From Mactromeris polynyma (taxonomy: Eukaryota > Mollusca > Bivalvia > Venerida > Mactridae), in NCBI GenBank assembly GCA_032209605.1, contig JASFXZ010000003.1:29538762-29602761 (forward strand): 64,000 nucleotides of DNA, given 5' to 3'. The notes below the pieces were generated by a model that was not told the origin of the DNA, searched no databases, and saw nothing but the letters and a program-made list of their open reading frames with translations. Shown here in pieces: positions 14,301 to 26,300 of this stretch. Numbering within the stretch: position 1 is the first letter of the stretch; the number at the start of each line of letters is the position of its first letter. The translations under genes were made by a program, and so were the position numbers.

Positions 14301-17300
14301 CTCAGAAAATCTGTTTCTGTTAGTGAATAAATATAATTCAATGTGATCAAAAGACTCCTTGTTCCATATAAAACATGTGATTTCTTTTATAGTCTTCTTG
14401 TATACTATATTCACTTGAGAATGATTGTAAACAAGTGGTCCACTTGTGAAAACATGTTTTGGATGCTATATTGACCAATATACCTATTGTTTACTCAAAA
14501 TACGCTTACTGTAAACTAATTTTGAAATGCCCAGTACCTGGGTATATGGCATCTGAGTATCTGTAACCACTCTCTATATGTATATGTTTATAATGAGCAG
14601 GCTGAGTTAGATCAAGATGGTGAAATAAATGAGGTTTGAAACTATCACCTTGGCACAAATTGTATTTATACGTAGACAATAATGTGTCATTATGCACGTT
14701 AAATATTGTAGTAATTTATTAAATAAGATTTGATGTTTCGTTTATTTGCTAAGAAGAATGAAAGAATGACTCGTATTAATTCATTTGTGTTCTGCTTTTT
14801 TATATGTTGTTGCTGATTATCTTTATGTTTTTGCTGCTATTACCTTTGTTTCTACTATGTGGAAATACTCAATTATCATTGGCTGATGCATTAAGACATC
14901 TGACCAATGATGTTACAACATTACTTCTTTTCTTAGAAAAGAGCTTGGTTGGAGGGTATGTTTTGTGTTTGAAGATCAGTCTGACAGCTCAAGCATCTGA
15001 TTGGTTGGTTCTGAGCACAGTCTTATAATTGACCAATGGCAAAGTCATATTCTGAGACTGGTCTTCAAACTCAGTTTGATAACCTTGAATTATTGTCAGT
15101 ACTGGTTCAACACCCAGCAAATGTCTAGGACAACTGACTGCCATAATATAAATGAAATACTTTGAAGTGTGCAAAAACTTCAAGTAATCTTTTGAGAGAA
15201 ACTTCAGCAAACTGAAATGTTGATATGTATGTTATTGCTTTATGTGTGGATGTGTGTTGTTGAGAATTATTGTCAGCTACTTTGTGATTTAAGTTTATTT
15301 GATTTTATTATGTCTGATTTTGATTTATTCATACAGCACCGTATATTGGTGGTTATGATTCATTAATGCTTGCATTGTTTTGAATGGTGTTGAGTATTTA
15401 TTTTGTTTGTTGGATCTTATTTTATATATATTCAGTATATGAAATGATTTCTGTTGATGTAAGGTTCTTAGTAAATGAAATTTTAAAGGATTTTTCTGAG
15501 TCTATACAGACATGTGTAGTTACATAATTTGATCAACATAGTCTGCGTCTATGGTCATGTATGGTCAGCCTTGCTGTTTGTATTTGAAAGCCCCAGTCCT
15601 GGTCAATAAATTAATGCTTATAGATAAAGAAATGACCTCTTATATTCACCTGCTGGTTGTTATGGTAATGTCTGGCCTGTCTCTTCTGTAGCTGTTTTAT
15701 TAAGTTGAAAAATTCCAGACAATTATAAGTGAATATCTACAATAGGTCAGTGTTGTCTGTTTTCTCGCATTTTTCACTGGGATCAGGATACATTTCTATA
15801 TGAAGACATATACTCTTCATTAAATGTGTTTTACTGAACAGTTTATATGAGAGCCGCTGTACGATTACTAACCTCTTCTATAAGTGACGTCATTTTCAGA
15901 AAAGTCACATGTACTTTCAGTAAGCGATATTTGCCCCATATGGCAATATGATAACGAAGCGACCATATGGAGTAAACATTGTTTCCTGCTTGCGAATAAT
16001 GGCAGCACATGTTGTGTTTTCCTGAAATGACGTCACTTACAGAAGAGGTTGTAAATCCCATAGCAGCGCTCATTATATGGATTATAGTCCTATGTTCTAC
16101 TTTTGATCTGCATTATCAGTCATATAGTTTTAGCATGTTTTTTTACATTTTGTTTATTTTTACTACCTGCAATTTCCCCTGACTTATCTAGTAGACTTGT
16201 TGTGATGTTTCAAGCATCATATTTTGGATAATGATAAAAGCTTCGTGATACTATGTCACATTTAATTTGTAGAATAGTCTTATTTGATATTACAATGTCA
16301 TATAATTTGAATGATGTTTGCTGAAACATGGCCATTCATTTAATACATATGTAATTATGTGCTGTTTTTAATGTTCATGCTTAGACACTTATAAATAACA
16401 AATACATGTATTTTTACACATTCTTTTTTTATAAACTTAGTCCATATAAATCATTAATTTAAAATACTATTTTCAGCTAAACTGTTTGCTTAATATTATA
16501 TTAACTCAAGTAAGTGAATTAGTATCTGATCCAGAAATAATTTTAAAAAATGGAAATTAGATGGTGCATTTCTTTGTTTGTGGAGCATAGCTATTACATG
16601 TACTGCCACGTTTAGTTATTTTCTAGACAGTTTGACCAGTTAACATTAATAAATATTAACTCTATATTTCAGATGAATGTTGGTGTCAGAAAACTGGCTG
16701 ACAATTTACAGACTGTTAAAACAGTGCTGGGTATGAAGATTCAGTCTGAACAAAAATTGGTGAGTGTTATCAATTGCAAGCAGTGCAAGTATAATTTATT
16801 CTTGTATTTAATAGTTCATAGACCATTTGTACATATCATGTCAACTTACGGTGATGTTCAGTGGCACATTAAAATAACTAATTACTTGTTTTGTCATGCA
16901 ACCTTGGATATAAATAATGCACAATTTTCAAAGGTATATCTCTAAATAATGTATGAAATATATAATTCTGTAATATGATTAGATGTACTTGTTTCCTGTC
17001 ATTTACTGTGTTAAATACATAGGTCAGGTTTTTGTGAACATGAAAAAATGATGTTTTTTGATAGTTTTTACTACTATAGGTTTTATTTTGATGTGTAATT
17101 ATGACAAACGGAATGCAACTGTTGAAAGTTTTGCAGGTGAAGTGAATGTTTTTCATGCCAACTAGTCTTGTCTCTTTCTTTTAACTGCTGTATACTGTTG
17201 TGCAGTCCTCATGAATTTGTTGTGTTTTTACAATATTTTTTGTTTCTTACTTGATAGTTAGCTTTCAGCTTTAGTATTAAATCTCCTGTTTTTTGTTGAG

Positions 17301-20300
17301 TTTGTGTATTTTGATTAATGTAGGTTTTATAGCAGTAGGACAAATACACCATACAAATGAAAAGTTAATTATATCTTGTAATGTTATTTAGAAAAGTGGA
17401 TGTATGCAAACCTCTTTATGACCACACTGTACTGTCAGTCATTGTATGATACATTCATGTGTATTATTTAAGTACAATAGTGACTTGAATTTTAATTAAA
17501 CAGCCACACATTGCTATAGTGTTTAAAACTCAGGTCTTAGCTATTAGAATCGATCTTACACTGTCACGTTTTTACCACCATGTTGGTTTTTTCAGGTACC
17601 TTACAACTTATTACATTATAATTGTCTATTTTGTTTCAGCGTTTCTCAGGATTGGAAGATCTGCAGACTCAAATTAATCAGCTTAAGATCCTAACAGGAT
17701 CTCAATTAAAAATTCAGCCCACTCATAGAAGTCAAATGGATGACTTGGATACTGGTCTGGGTTGGGATGACATGGGATCTTATGGGACATATACTGGGAC
17801 CCCTAGCACCTCAATGGCTAATGATAGGTCCAGACAACATATGTCTGACCCATTGAAACCAATAAATAAACCTATCAGGGAGGATACTAGGGAAGGGGAG
17901 GAAAGTCCCTTTGAGACTAAAGGGGGCCTTAAAAGTATGAATGTCCAGTCCCCTACTCCACGGGGAGGTAACACTGCCAGGTCACCTGAATTTAAAGATG
18001 ATCCAACTCGGGGCAATAGAACCCCTGGAAATGAAACTCCTGATGATTGGAGACTGACTCCTAAAGATGGTAATAAAACACCTGAAACAGGTAGAACAGG
18101 TGGTGCAAAGACTCCCAAAGATGGTAATAAGACACCTGAAACAGGTAGAACAGGTGGTGCAAAGACTCCCAAAGATGGTAATAAAACGCCTGAAACTAGC
18201 AGAACAGGTGGTCGAAAATCCTCTCAGTCTAATAAGGGTAGAGCTAAATCTCCAGGTAAAACTACCCCACCGAATCAGACCCCTCCCAGAACTCCAGCTA
18301 ACCCCAATAACCAATCTCAGAACAATGGTGGTCAAAGTCAGAGACAACAAGACTCTGGATTAGATGATATATAGACCAACATGAGATTTGTGGTAAGACC
18401 CGACATGGGCTGTGTTCTTTGCCTTGAAGTAATAGATTAATATAATCCCTTAGTGCTGCTGCTAATATTTTCATCATATTCCATCCATCCCATGGTAACC
18501 CTAATAGTCATTTACATACTTGCCATATTTTTTCCTAATTACAGGTGTTTCTGGAATTGCTCTGATATATAATCCACCTTGTTGCATGGTGTTGGTTTTT
18601 ATCTAACCAGATTAATTTTCAGATCAAATGTGTACCATAGTATTGACCTGGATTGCATGTTGCATCCATGTATGTTCCTGTATGTACCATAATGTGTATA
18701 AATCATACCACAAGATCTCTGAAAATATGGATATTTGTCAAGGTTTCATACACTATGATAAACAATTTAAGTCTTAATCCCTCGTTTCCTTAAAGAGAAT
18801 GTCTGTGATACAAAGTGCCTATCATACGAATATTCTTCTATCGTTTGTGTCCTATTTATTCATTATCCTGCTATATTCCTGGCTGTGCTTGAAAAATGTC
18901 CTCTATTTCTCAGATTTCTTACATCTCATTTTTTTGCAAGTTTGAGTCATCTTTACTTCATGGTAAAAACCACATGAAATGTTTCAGTATGTCAGATGTA
19001 AGTTGCCGACATCATTTTAAATGGCCTCACTGTTGGTTCAACAGTTATAATATGACCAACTATTCGTAGTTTAGAGTTATCATGGACATCATGTATGCCT
19101 CAAATTTGCAACAAAATGAAATCATATTGCATGTACTTATCAAGACTTTAGTGCAGAACTATTGGAGCTCAGTAGTTGCAATAGTTGTGGATCTAATCTT
19201 TGATATATATTAACATACATTATAGCTAGATAGTATTGCTAGATTCCATTCATTGAGCAACTAATAGGTCCATGGGTCCATGTTTCAGCTTGGAGTTGCC
19301 GTATGCCCCGCCCCCGGCTTGTTAAGCACAAATTGTATCCCTACACACTTGTTCATAATTGTCCTCTGATTTTATGTGTGCAGCGTGGAGACGAAGTAGA
19401 AAATCTACAACAACAAATTGATGAACTCAAGAGAGCCGTAGGGGCTGGTCGCAATAAACCTGAGTTTGTTAAAGATGACGATGGACAGGGTAATTCCCCT
19501 AATATAAACAAATACGGAGTGTATAATGCATACAAGTAAGTGACACTGCACACAGTAGAGTAAACATGTATCACTGTCTATGTATGTATTGGTTTCTGCA
19601 AGTATATATCACCGAATGTTGCAATAAACTACGGTTGTTATAGAGGTTACATTGGATGACTTTCTTAGAGAACACCATCTTTCACTGTTGAATTATCACT
19701 CGTACGTGTGTACCATAGCTTTCACGCAGTTAGTGCTAAACAGAAAGATAAAGAATTAGAATAAAAGCTGTATTACTAAAATATTCCTATTAAAAACTGA
19801 TAATCTAAAAGATGAGGAAATTAGAAATTGCTCAATAATTCATTAGGAAACTGCATTTTTCATTGTACGATTTAGTGCATTTTGGAAAATGTGCTTGTCT
19901 ATGTAATGTACAAATTTAACTTGCACTAATTCCGTACAATTTAAAGTCAATAAAAATTTATATATTTGGCCATGGTGTGTGTCAATATGTTATGTGGATG
20001 TAGTAATGGATAAGAGAAAATAACAATGTACTAATTTTTACGTCCTAGTGATGGCAATAACGAAGGTAATAGGGATGACGACAGTCAAGGTATTGTGTAC
20101 ATTAAAACAAGTTCTGTTCAAAGTATTTTTCATTTGATTTCAGTAATTTTGCAATATTTTGTTTACATGTTATGTAAATACTGGATTATATTCCCATATT
20201 TGATAGAGCTTTGTTATATGCTGTATTTATGTTGGCTGACTATTTGGTGTACTAAGTTTTGTGTCATAGCTTGTTGTGCTTGTATTGATGTTGTGTTGGA

Positions 20301-23300
20301 ACCAGACTTTTCAAAGGTGAAATGGAGAAGTGCGGGGAAGGGCACATTCACTAAAGAGGGTCTCAAAATAAAATCAAGACTTCAGGGAGGCATACTTATA
20401 AGCAAGAGTAAAATGAATGTCAGAAATATTTTTTCTTAAGAAATGAGATTTGGTTTAGTGAAGATAAACTCAACAATTTCATTTAAACGGTTTAAGAATA
20501 AGAAAACTGAATGTAAGTAATACTATTGGCTTGCATTGGGAGTAAATTTATGAGGGTAAGCATGTAGAGACCATATTGCTGATGACACTGATTGTGAGAG
20601 AATGCATAATGGATTTATAAATGTGATTTTTATTAAGACATGTGTACCAGTTGTTACTGTACTGAAGTATTGTGGTAATAGAAGAAAAATCTGGTTTGTT
20701 TGGTGTTTCCATACTTGTGTCTTACTGTTGTAAACTTGAAACTTGTTTAAGCTAGAAATATAAACATTCATATACTGTGGATTCATTAATTTTCGTTGAA
20801 CATTAAATTTCGTGGATTTCGTGGTTGAGCTTATCCACGAATTCAAGTACCCAACGAAAATTTTGTCTTACGATCGTATCCGAAAAGTCTATGTCCGAAA
20901 ACTAGTACACTCCAGATAAACATCGCCGCTAACACGCGGTTACCTCCCGTGAATTGTGTCAGTTTATAAGCATGTTGGTGTATATATAATGTAAATATTT
21001 GATAACAATAAACTATTAATGCTTTTACTATTTATGTTTGTTATATATTCTTCGTCATAACCCCGGAGTTGACGGTAACCGTGTAACGACGTTACCGGAC
21101 TTTAGCCACGACATCAACATAATTCTATATTTAGCTTGTGTGTAGACGATAGTTTGGTTTCTCAAAAGCGAGTGATTTCGAAGATGATTTGCATTAACTT
21201 TTATTGACTGATTGTTAATTCGTTTAGCGCCAGATTAACTGGTGCTTAATTGACATATTTAAATGACATGTGATGTAAACAATAGGTAGATAATTCTCAA
21301 TATAATGTGTTAATTGACACTTGCATAGTGTGGCTAACTAAGGGAACGGGGCCACACGATGTAACATCGATAACAATGAAAGGTGAGAAAATACCTGTAT
21401 ATCTTTCGGGTCCGTGTCACTGTTTTCTAATTGACATATATATTTTATTTGTTTTGGACTTATAGACTACTTTTTTAATTTATGCTTCAAAAATCAAAAA
21501 ACCACGAATTCAAGTACCCCACGAAATGCCCATTTTGACAAAACCACGAAATTTGGTACCAACGAAAATTAATGAATCCACAGTATTGGCTAACCAATTT
21601 TAATGCACAATTGTTTTGACTGAAGTACATTTACTTAATCACTTACTGAACACAAATTTTATAATACTCTCTTGGAAGAAATTCTTTAAGCGTAGTTACT
21701 CTTGTCTTTAACATTTGAAATATATTTGTAACATTAGCTAAACAGTTAATAATATGAAATGAAAAGCAATTATATACATGATACACTCGAGTACATGGAA
21801 TCCTCTTGAATCACTAGATACCCAGAGAAAGACCATCCACCACCAGGAGATGTTGTCATTACTGCTGGTAATACATACACTATATTGGCATGGTGGTGGT
21901 CCTCTGAATAGCTGCACAAATATATCAAATATTATACCGTGATAGAGGGGTTGGGTGTCTGACTCCTTGGCTAGGGTGCCTGACATCCTGATCAGTAGAC
22001 TGTGAGGTTCAGCCCCACATTGATCGTGTTTTGATCGCAAACTTTGCCGTCCCTGAATTTAGCACAAGTTCTATATTGTAACTCTCAACACAGTCTTTGA
22101 GAGTGATTAGTATAAGTTGTATGCACTTGATTCTCAGTACATGTAAAATGTAATAGTTTTAAACTAAATACCATACTGTGATATAAGAATGCATTGTCTG
22201 TAAACTGAAACACATTACCTTACACTGAGAGATACATTAATGGGTTGCATTGAAACACATTACGTTACACTGAGAGATACATTAATGGGTTGCATTGAAA
22301 CAAACGCAACTCACCTTGGTTAACATTCTTGTGTGGGCACATTGTTGTCGGGAACCCGAAATTGTCTGATTTACTTGAAACTGAAAGTTTTGTTCATACA
22401 TGTTTCTAAATAAAACGTGTTGTCACATAACTAATGTTCCATTTGGAAGCTACACTAATGAAGAACAGTGACTCAAATTTATATGTGGAATCTTCCTTAT
22501 CTAGATTGGTGAATGGAAAGATAAGGATTGTAAAATGCAGTAATGTTGTATTTGGTTACATGTTGTCATGTTGTTGTTGCATACCATGTTGTATGTTAGT
22601 GTATGCTTGCTCCTCATTTGACTTCTGGTCATGCTTGTTAGCTCTGTGTATTGATGGAGTCTTGTTTTGCTTGCTGGTTGTTTGTATTGCATGTTTGTTT
22701 GTGACTTTGTTGGCTTAGTGTGTTGTTGTTATGCTTAAGAGTTTTGTCATTTTGCATGATCCAGTTATTATTTTGAGCTCATTTATGCTAAATGTTTGCC
22801 TTTTGCTTTGCATGTTCTTGTGTTCAACAAATCATTACGCTGCCATATCAACACCATCTGTGGATTTTAGTATTTTTAATCATTTCTGTTTCTAGTCATT
22901 AGTACATTCATTAGAATAGTCTCATTTATTATTACTAACATAAATAATTTTGTATCATTTTGTTACCTGCATTTTATTTCAGATTTTAGATATTTTGGCT
23001 TCTACCATAATTTTAGTTTTCTGATAATTAATGTAATATAACTATTTTCTGACTGAGGATTTGTGAATACATTTATATAAACGATCTTATGTTTCTGTAT
23101 CTTATAGAATAAGTTACTGATTAAAATTTCATTAATTATATTGTCTGACATTAATTTACTGTGCATACCATATATTTTCCAAAGTTTGCTTATCAACTTA
23201 TTTCATCAGGTATTATCACACATGTAAAATATTTCGATTATTTTACTTGAACATTTTAATTAATTAATTAATGTAATACTAAGATAATCAATTTTCGATG

Positions 23301-26300
23301 ATAAATTAATTGCTGTTGTGATCGTTTGCTTAGGTTACCAGTATTTGGTCATAATCTGATTGATTTTCAGGTTCATTCTATTTTCTTTTGAACATGCTAT
23401 CTTGGTCTGTCTCAGTATTTTGAGCCTTTTTTAATGCATTTGAAATATTTTTAAGCTTTGTCCATCCTTAGTTGTTTTATTTTACAATAAATTTTATTTC
23501 AAACAGTAAAGTTTAAAGCAGATTGCTTAGAATTAACTTTGTCCTCGAACAAGATGGATATGAATTCATGATTTAATATTAAAATTTGTATGTAAGTGCC
23601 ATCATGTATCTATCTACCATTTTAATAATGTTGGTTGTTTTTAAAATACTGGATGATATATCAAGTGTTTGGCATTAAACTATTTTGTACCTCAGTTATG
23701 ATATGGAAGCACTTACAGCAGTCTTAAGTGTCGAACCCTTGGTATGTGATATATAACAAGAAAATTCTATTACCTTAGTTCAAAGATTCACTTCTATTTC
23801 CTTTATGATATTCTGTGTGCATTTATTAGCTTTTGTTGAGTTGTAGTATTATGTAGTATTTATATTTTCATTCCCAGATGGATGATGTGGAAGTCAAGAC
23901 TCATGTATTTAGTTTGGGAGATACGTTCAAGGCCGCCGATACAGCCGACAGATCAATCATCTAAACACGATAAACAATTTGGTGATTCTTCGAAACCGAA
24001 ATCAGCTTCTGTTAGAAAAACTGTTGTTTCTCCAAATGATAAAAATTCAGAATATTCTGACAAACCTATCACTCCTAAGGAGGATTTGAAACCTACGCCA
24101 CCGAACGGACCGAAGCGTCCAGGCTCATCAAGGAAATCCCATAGACCTGATCCAGATTGAATTAACACTTCACAATAGTTTTCTAATGAGTGAAATATTG
24201 TTGTTCCTTCCTGATGTTGGAAATTTGTATTGTTTAATTCGTTGTTGAAATAACTCACTTGTTATGTTGGTTTACAGCGTGTAGTTTGGAGTTGGTGCTA
24301 GCTTCTGTTGCTTTTGATCAAACATTTGCTAATTGTTTATCATACTGTGATGTTGTCGAGAGTTGAAAGAGCTGTTGATATTCACTGTTGATATTTTCAC
24401 GAAGTTAAGTTTATCTTGTAAAAATTACCAGTTGCTGATGAAATTGTTTTTTGTGTGGAGGTTTAGTTTGGATATGAGAAAAAGCAATTTATTCTGTCCT
24501 CTGAACATGTAGATAAGCACCATTGTGCCAAGACTTTGAGTATCCCAGAGATAAATGCCAGTCTATGTCTGTGATTTTTTGTGGTTGAAAACTATTTTTT
24601 CACAATAAATAGAAAGGTCACTTGTTGCTTGTAGAAATAATTTGTTCTGGAAATTGTGTGACCGAAATATTGGTCAGTTAAATAAAGACCTCATTGTTTC
24701 GTTTCATCCAAGTCCATGGTTTGAGGTCTAGGTATAAAATATGTTGACCATGCATAGATGTTTTGTTAAATAGTTAATTTATCATTACAAAACTGCAGCA
24801 AGTTGCAATTTGTGAAAAACATGTTATGGTATGTTGCAAATTATGAGCACAAGTTATTGTCTGTTGAATACATAGGTTTTAATGACTTCTGTCCTGTTTT
24901 CATATAAAGTGAAATAATGCTGGAAATGGTTGCTAAGCAACTGTTCCCAAAAACTGAATATAAATCTGTGTGACACTGAATAGCTCCTAAAAATCTGTGA
25001 GTTCAGCTAGAAGTTTGGCTGTATCGGTCTGTATATATAAATGTGTTCATGGTTAACTTTCTTACTACGATCCTCATTGTGAACAGATTCCATCCATTAA
25101 TGATTGTACTGTACTTGCACAGATATATGAATTTAGGAGTCAATGTATAAAATTTCTTACAGCTAACACCCCATATACTAATCAGTTCTTGAATGCAATG
25201 AATGAAGCTTTTTGTCTATTCTTTGTTTCTTAAATACATATAATGACAGTAAGCATATATTGCTTTATTCTTACCTTAGTACAAAGTTTAGTAGGGGATT
25301 GGTTTAGTTAAAAAAATTGAGGAATGAAAGCAAAACCTGTCTGATTCTTTATATGCGTGTAGGATAGTTTTCTCCCCTGATGTTGTAGATCACTGATGCT
25401 CTTCCACTAATTTGCATACATTATTAATCCATAGACATATAGCACTCAGTGTCTCTGATATTTTGCCAATACTGTTACCTTGTTCATTGCTATCAACAAT
25501 TTTGTCGTGATTATGTGAGCAAATCTTAGTTTTCTCATTTTTTTTTTGTGAATAATTTTATTTATTTTTTGATTGATGATACAGTTTTATTTATTCAGAT
25601 AATTATTTTTAAAATTTACTGTGTTATTGACGTCATTCCGTCCAAAAGTGCTCGACTAAACAAAATGGACCCACATCGAATGTATGAAATGATGTATTTT
25701 AAGCACACATTTTGTACTAATTGTGTTGAGGAATCATTAATTTATTTTTTTAACATTCCTATGTGTATCATTATAGAGTATTTGTTAGCTTTTTCTTTAC
25801 GATATGAGTAAATGATATTATATGTTATTATTTTTTATTTCTACTTGTTAAATTCATAACTTATAACCCAGTGCCACCTTGTTATAGAACCAATCACATA
25901 TGGAAGAATAGAATCTCTTTTATTTACGAAAATGTACGATGGTGATCCAATGTGACATTTTGGTCAAGTTTTGTATGTTTTCGTAGCATGTTCTTTTTCT
26001 TGGATATATTTATCTGTAATAAAAATTGGTAAAAATCAATTTAATATTATTCTGGTCATTTGCTGTTGTACTGATATTACTTGCATGAAAGTATGGAACA
26101 AGTTGATGATACTACGTTAAGTCATTTTCAGACCTTCGTTTTATTGCCAATTTTGGCCTGCCGGTAATTATATAACTTTGTTGGAAGAAATCAAAACTCA
26201 GATTATTAATTGGTTTTGATTGCCCTTAATGAGACAAATGTCCCTTGTATCAATATATTCCTTCATCCAGCTTTCAATGGTGCTGTGTGTCTAAAAGTTA

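Larger units (their letters stand above)
12602..16672 (+). other. Intron 10 of the coiled-coil gene, repeat-rich
   Basis: A 4.1-kb intron. It holds two retrotransposon 3' ends (12822-13195 and 13228-13320, both - strand), two inverted copies of a CCAAT-containing dispersed repeat (14095-14222 and 14980-15095), and one copy of the five-member foldback element (15847-16073). No exon was found between them. Confidence 0.6.
20090..23877 (+). other. Intron after exon 14, with an 813-bp DNA-transposon-like insertion
   Basis: Contains the inverted-repeat element at 20773-21585, a tRNA-like stretch near 21965-22022 and a two-copy 45-bp repeat at 22206-22300. The open frames at 20095-20439 and 22434-22718 have no splice support and odd, hydrophobic or Cys-rich low-complexity composition. 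No other exon was recognised. Confidence 0.55.

Noticed and set aside
17780..18350. - strand open frames of 122-130 codons opposite exon 12
   Set aside because: Shadows of the coding Pro/Thr-rich exon; the + strand frame continues a spliced gene.
20095..20439. 114-codon + strand frame after exon 14
   Set aside because: Mostly AT-rich hydrophobic readthrough beyond the exon 14 donor; no conserved features.
22434..22718. 94-codon + strand frame rich in Cys and Leu
   Set aside because: Low-complexity TTG/TGT-rich intron sequence; no acceptor in frame and no homologous pattern.
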